Positions 63,654 through 64,000 of a DNA stretch of 64,000 nucleotides are shown here, piece by piece (position 1 is the first letter of the stretch; the number at the start of each line of letters is the position of its first letter). Location of the stretch: assembly GCA_963762315.1 (NCBI GenBank), contig CAVXKO010000004.1:434001-498000 (forward strand). The letters run 5' to 3'. The notes below the pieces were generated by a model that did not search any database, had not been told where the DNA came from, and was given only the letters and a program-made list of their open reading frames with translations. This stretch comes from RPQJ01 sp963762315 (GTDB lineage Bacteria; Pseudomonadota; Gammaproteobacteria; Steroidobacterales; Steroidobacteraceae). Made by a program: the position numbers and the translations under genes.

Positions 63654-64000
63654 CAGCCACCGATGTAGTGCATTTCGATCTTGCGCAGCGGCCGCTCGGT
63701 CGCGCGCAGCTCCTGCCGCTGTTCGCTGTAGCGGTCGCCGCGGTTGCGCCACGCGCCGCGCAACAGTTCGAGCAGGTCGACGTCGCTCGCGCCGGCGCGC
63801 AGCGGTCCGCGCAGGTCCGTGCCGTGGCTGGCGAACAGGCAGGTGTACAGCGAGCCTTCGGAGGAGAGCCGCGCGCGATGGCAGTCACCGCAGAATGGCG
63901 CGGTCACCGACGACACGAAGCCGATTTCACCGGAGCCGTCCTCGTACGAATAGCGTTCGGCCACGTCGCCGCGGCGCGGCTCGGCCACCGGCCGCACGGC
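63653..64000 (-). CDS. moaA: GTP 3',8-cyclase MoaA, C-terminal part (runs off the window)
   Basis: The visible 115 codons are the C-terminal third of the radical-SAM enzyme MoaA. They include the second iron-sulfur cluster region SSVTAPFCGDCHRARLSSEG with two of its cysteines, the third Cys in YTCLFA, and the terminal Gly-Gly (MHYIGG) required for activity. The gene continues beyond base 64000 and is first of the molybdopterin operon as far as can be seen. Confidence 0.95.
   Translation of the reverse strand, partial: AVRPVAEPRRGDVAERYSYEDGSGEIGFVSSVTAPFCGDCHRARLSSEGSLYTCLFASHGTDLRGPLRAGASDVDLLELLRGAWRNRGDRYSEQRQELRATERPLRKIEMHYIGG

Overview
This 64 kb window is GC-rich, densely packed proteobacterial chromosome. 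The gene content fits a heterotrophic, facultatively denitrifying Gamma- or Betaproteobacterium: nirS, a quinol-dependent nitric-oxide reductase, NnrS and hemN sit beside aerobic lipid, molybdopterin and photo-damage genes. A gene resembling DUF6763 and the hairpin repeats lean towards Gammaproteobacteria, but the sequence alone does not settle this. No rRNA, tRNA, CRISPR array, phage or transposase gene was recognised.

Layout: 1-4.7 kb, the end of a beta-barrel protein, an S41 protease lipoprotein, an FUSC-like membrane protein and a nine-haem cytochrome lipoprotein. 4.7-8.5 kb, an acyl-CoA ligase / wax-ester synthase / hydrolase operon. 8.6-13.7 kb, metY, a TonB haem-type receptor, a cupin and a fasciclin protein. 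14.0-21.9 kb, a denitrification block: nirS with an extra cytochrome c domain, a Crp/Fnr regulator, an enoyl-CoA hydratase, SirB2-like and NnrS proteins, and qNor. FNR/Dnr-type boxes lie before nirS, norB and, further on, hemN (26.2-27.6 kb). Between norB and hemN are a decayed VOC gene, a DUF1579-like gene, an acyl-CoA dehydrogenase and a solitary integron-type gene cassette carrying an isochorismatase-like hydrolase. 28-41 kb holds a flavin reductase, tesB, cytochrome c, PhoX, a DUF748 protein, hydrolase/VOC/YciI genes, an FAD-linked oxidase and a DsbD-like protein.

41.0-45.4 kb is panD plus an Anbu proteasome-like operon (ATP-grasp, alpha-E, transglutaminase, Anbu). 46.1-46.5 kb contains two long hairpins that share an inverted ~53-bp core but have unrelated arms. 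46.6-53.0 kb is a compact photolyase / membrane-lipid operon ending in cfa. 53.1-60.8 kb holds htpX, a small HTH gene, CHAD, GNAT and acidic proteins, an acyl-CoA dehydrogenase and proBA. 60.8-64.0 kb is a molybdopterin operon (moaA-moaC-mobA-moaD-moaE-moeB), in which moaE and moeB appear to form one reading frame.

Caution: about 21 genes or gene segments are broken by single-base frameshifts, and every one is repaired by deleting one base. This looks like insertion error in the sequence rather than gene decay. I describe these genes as intact and give the break positions.
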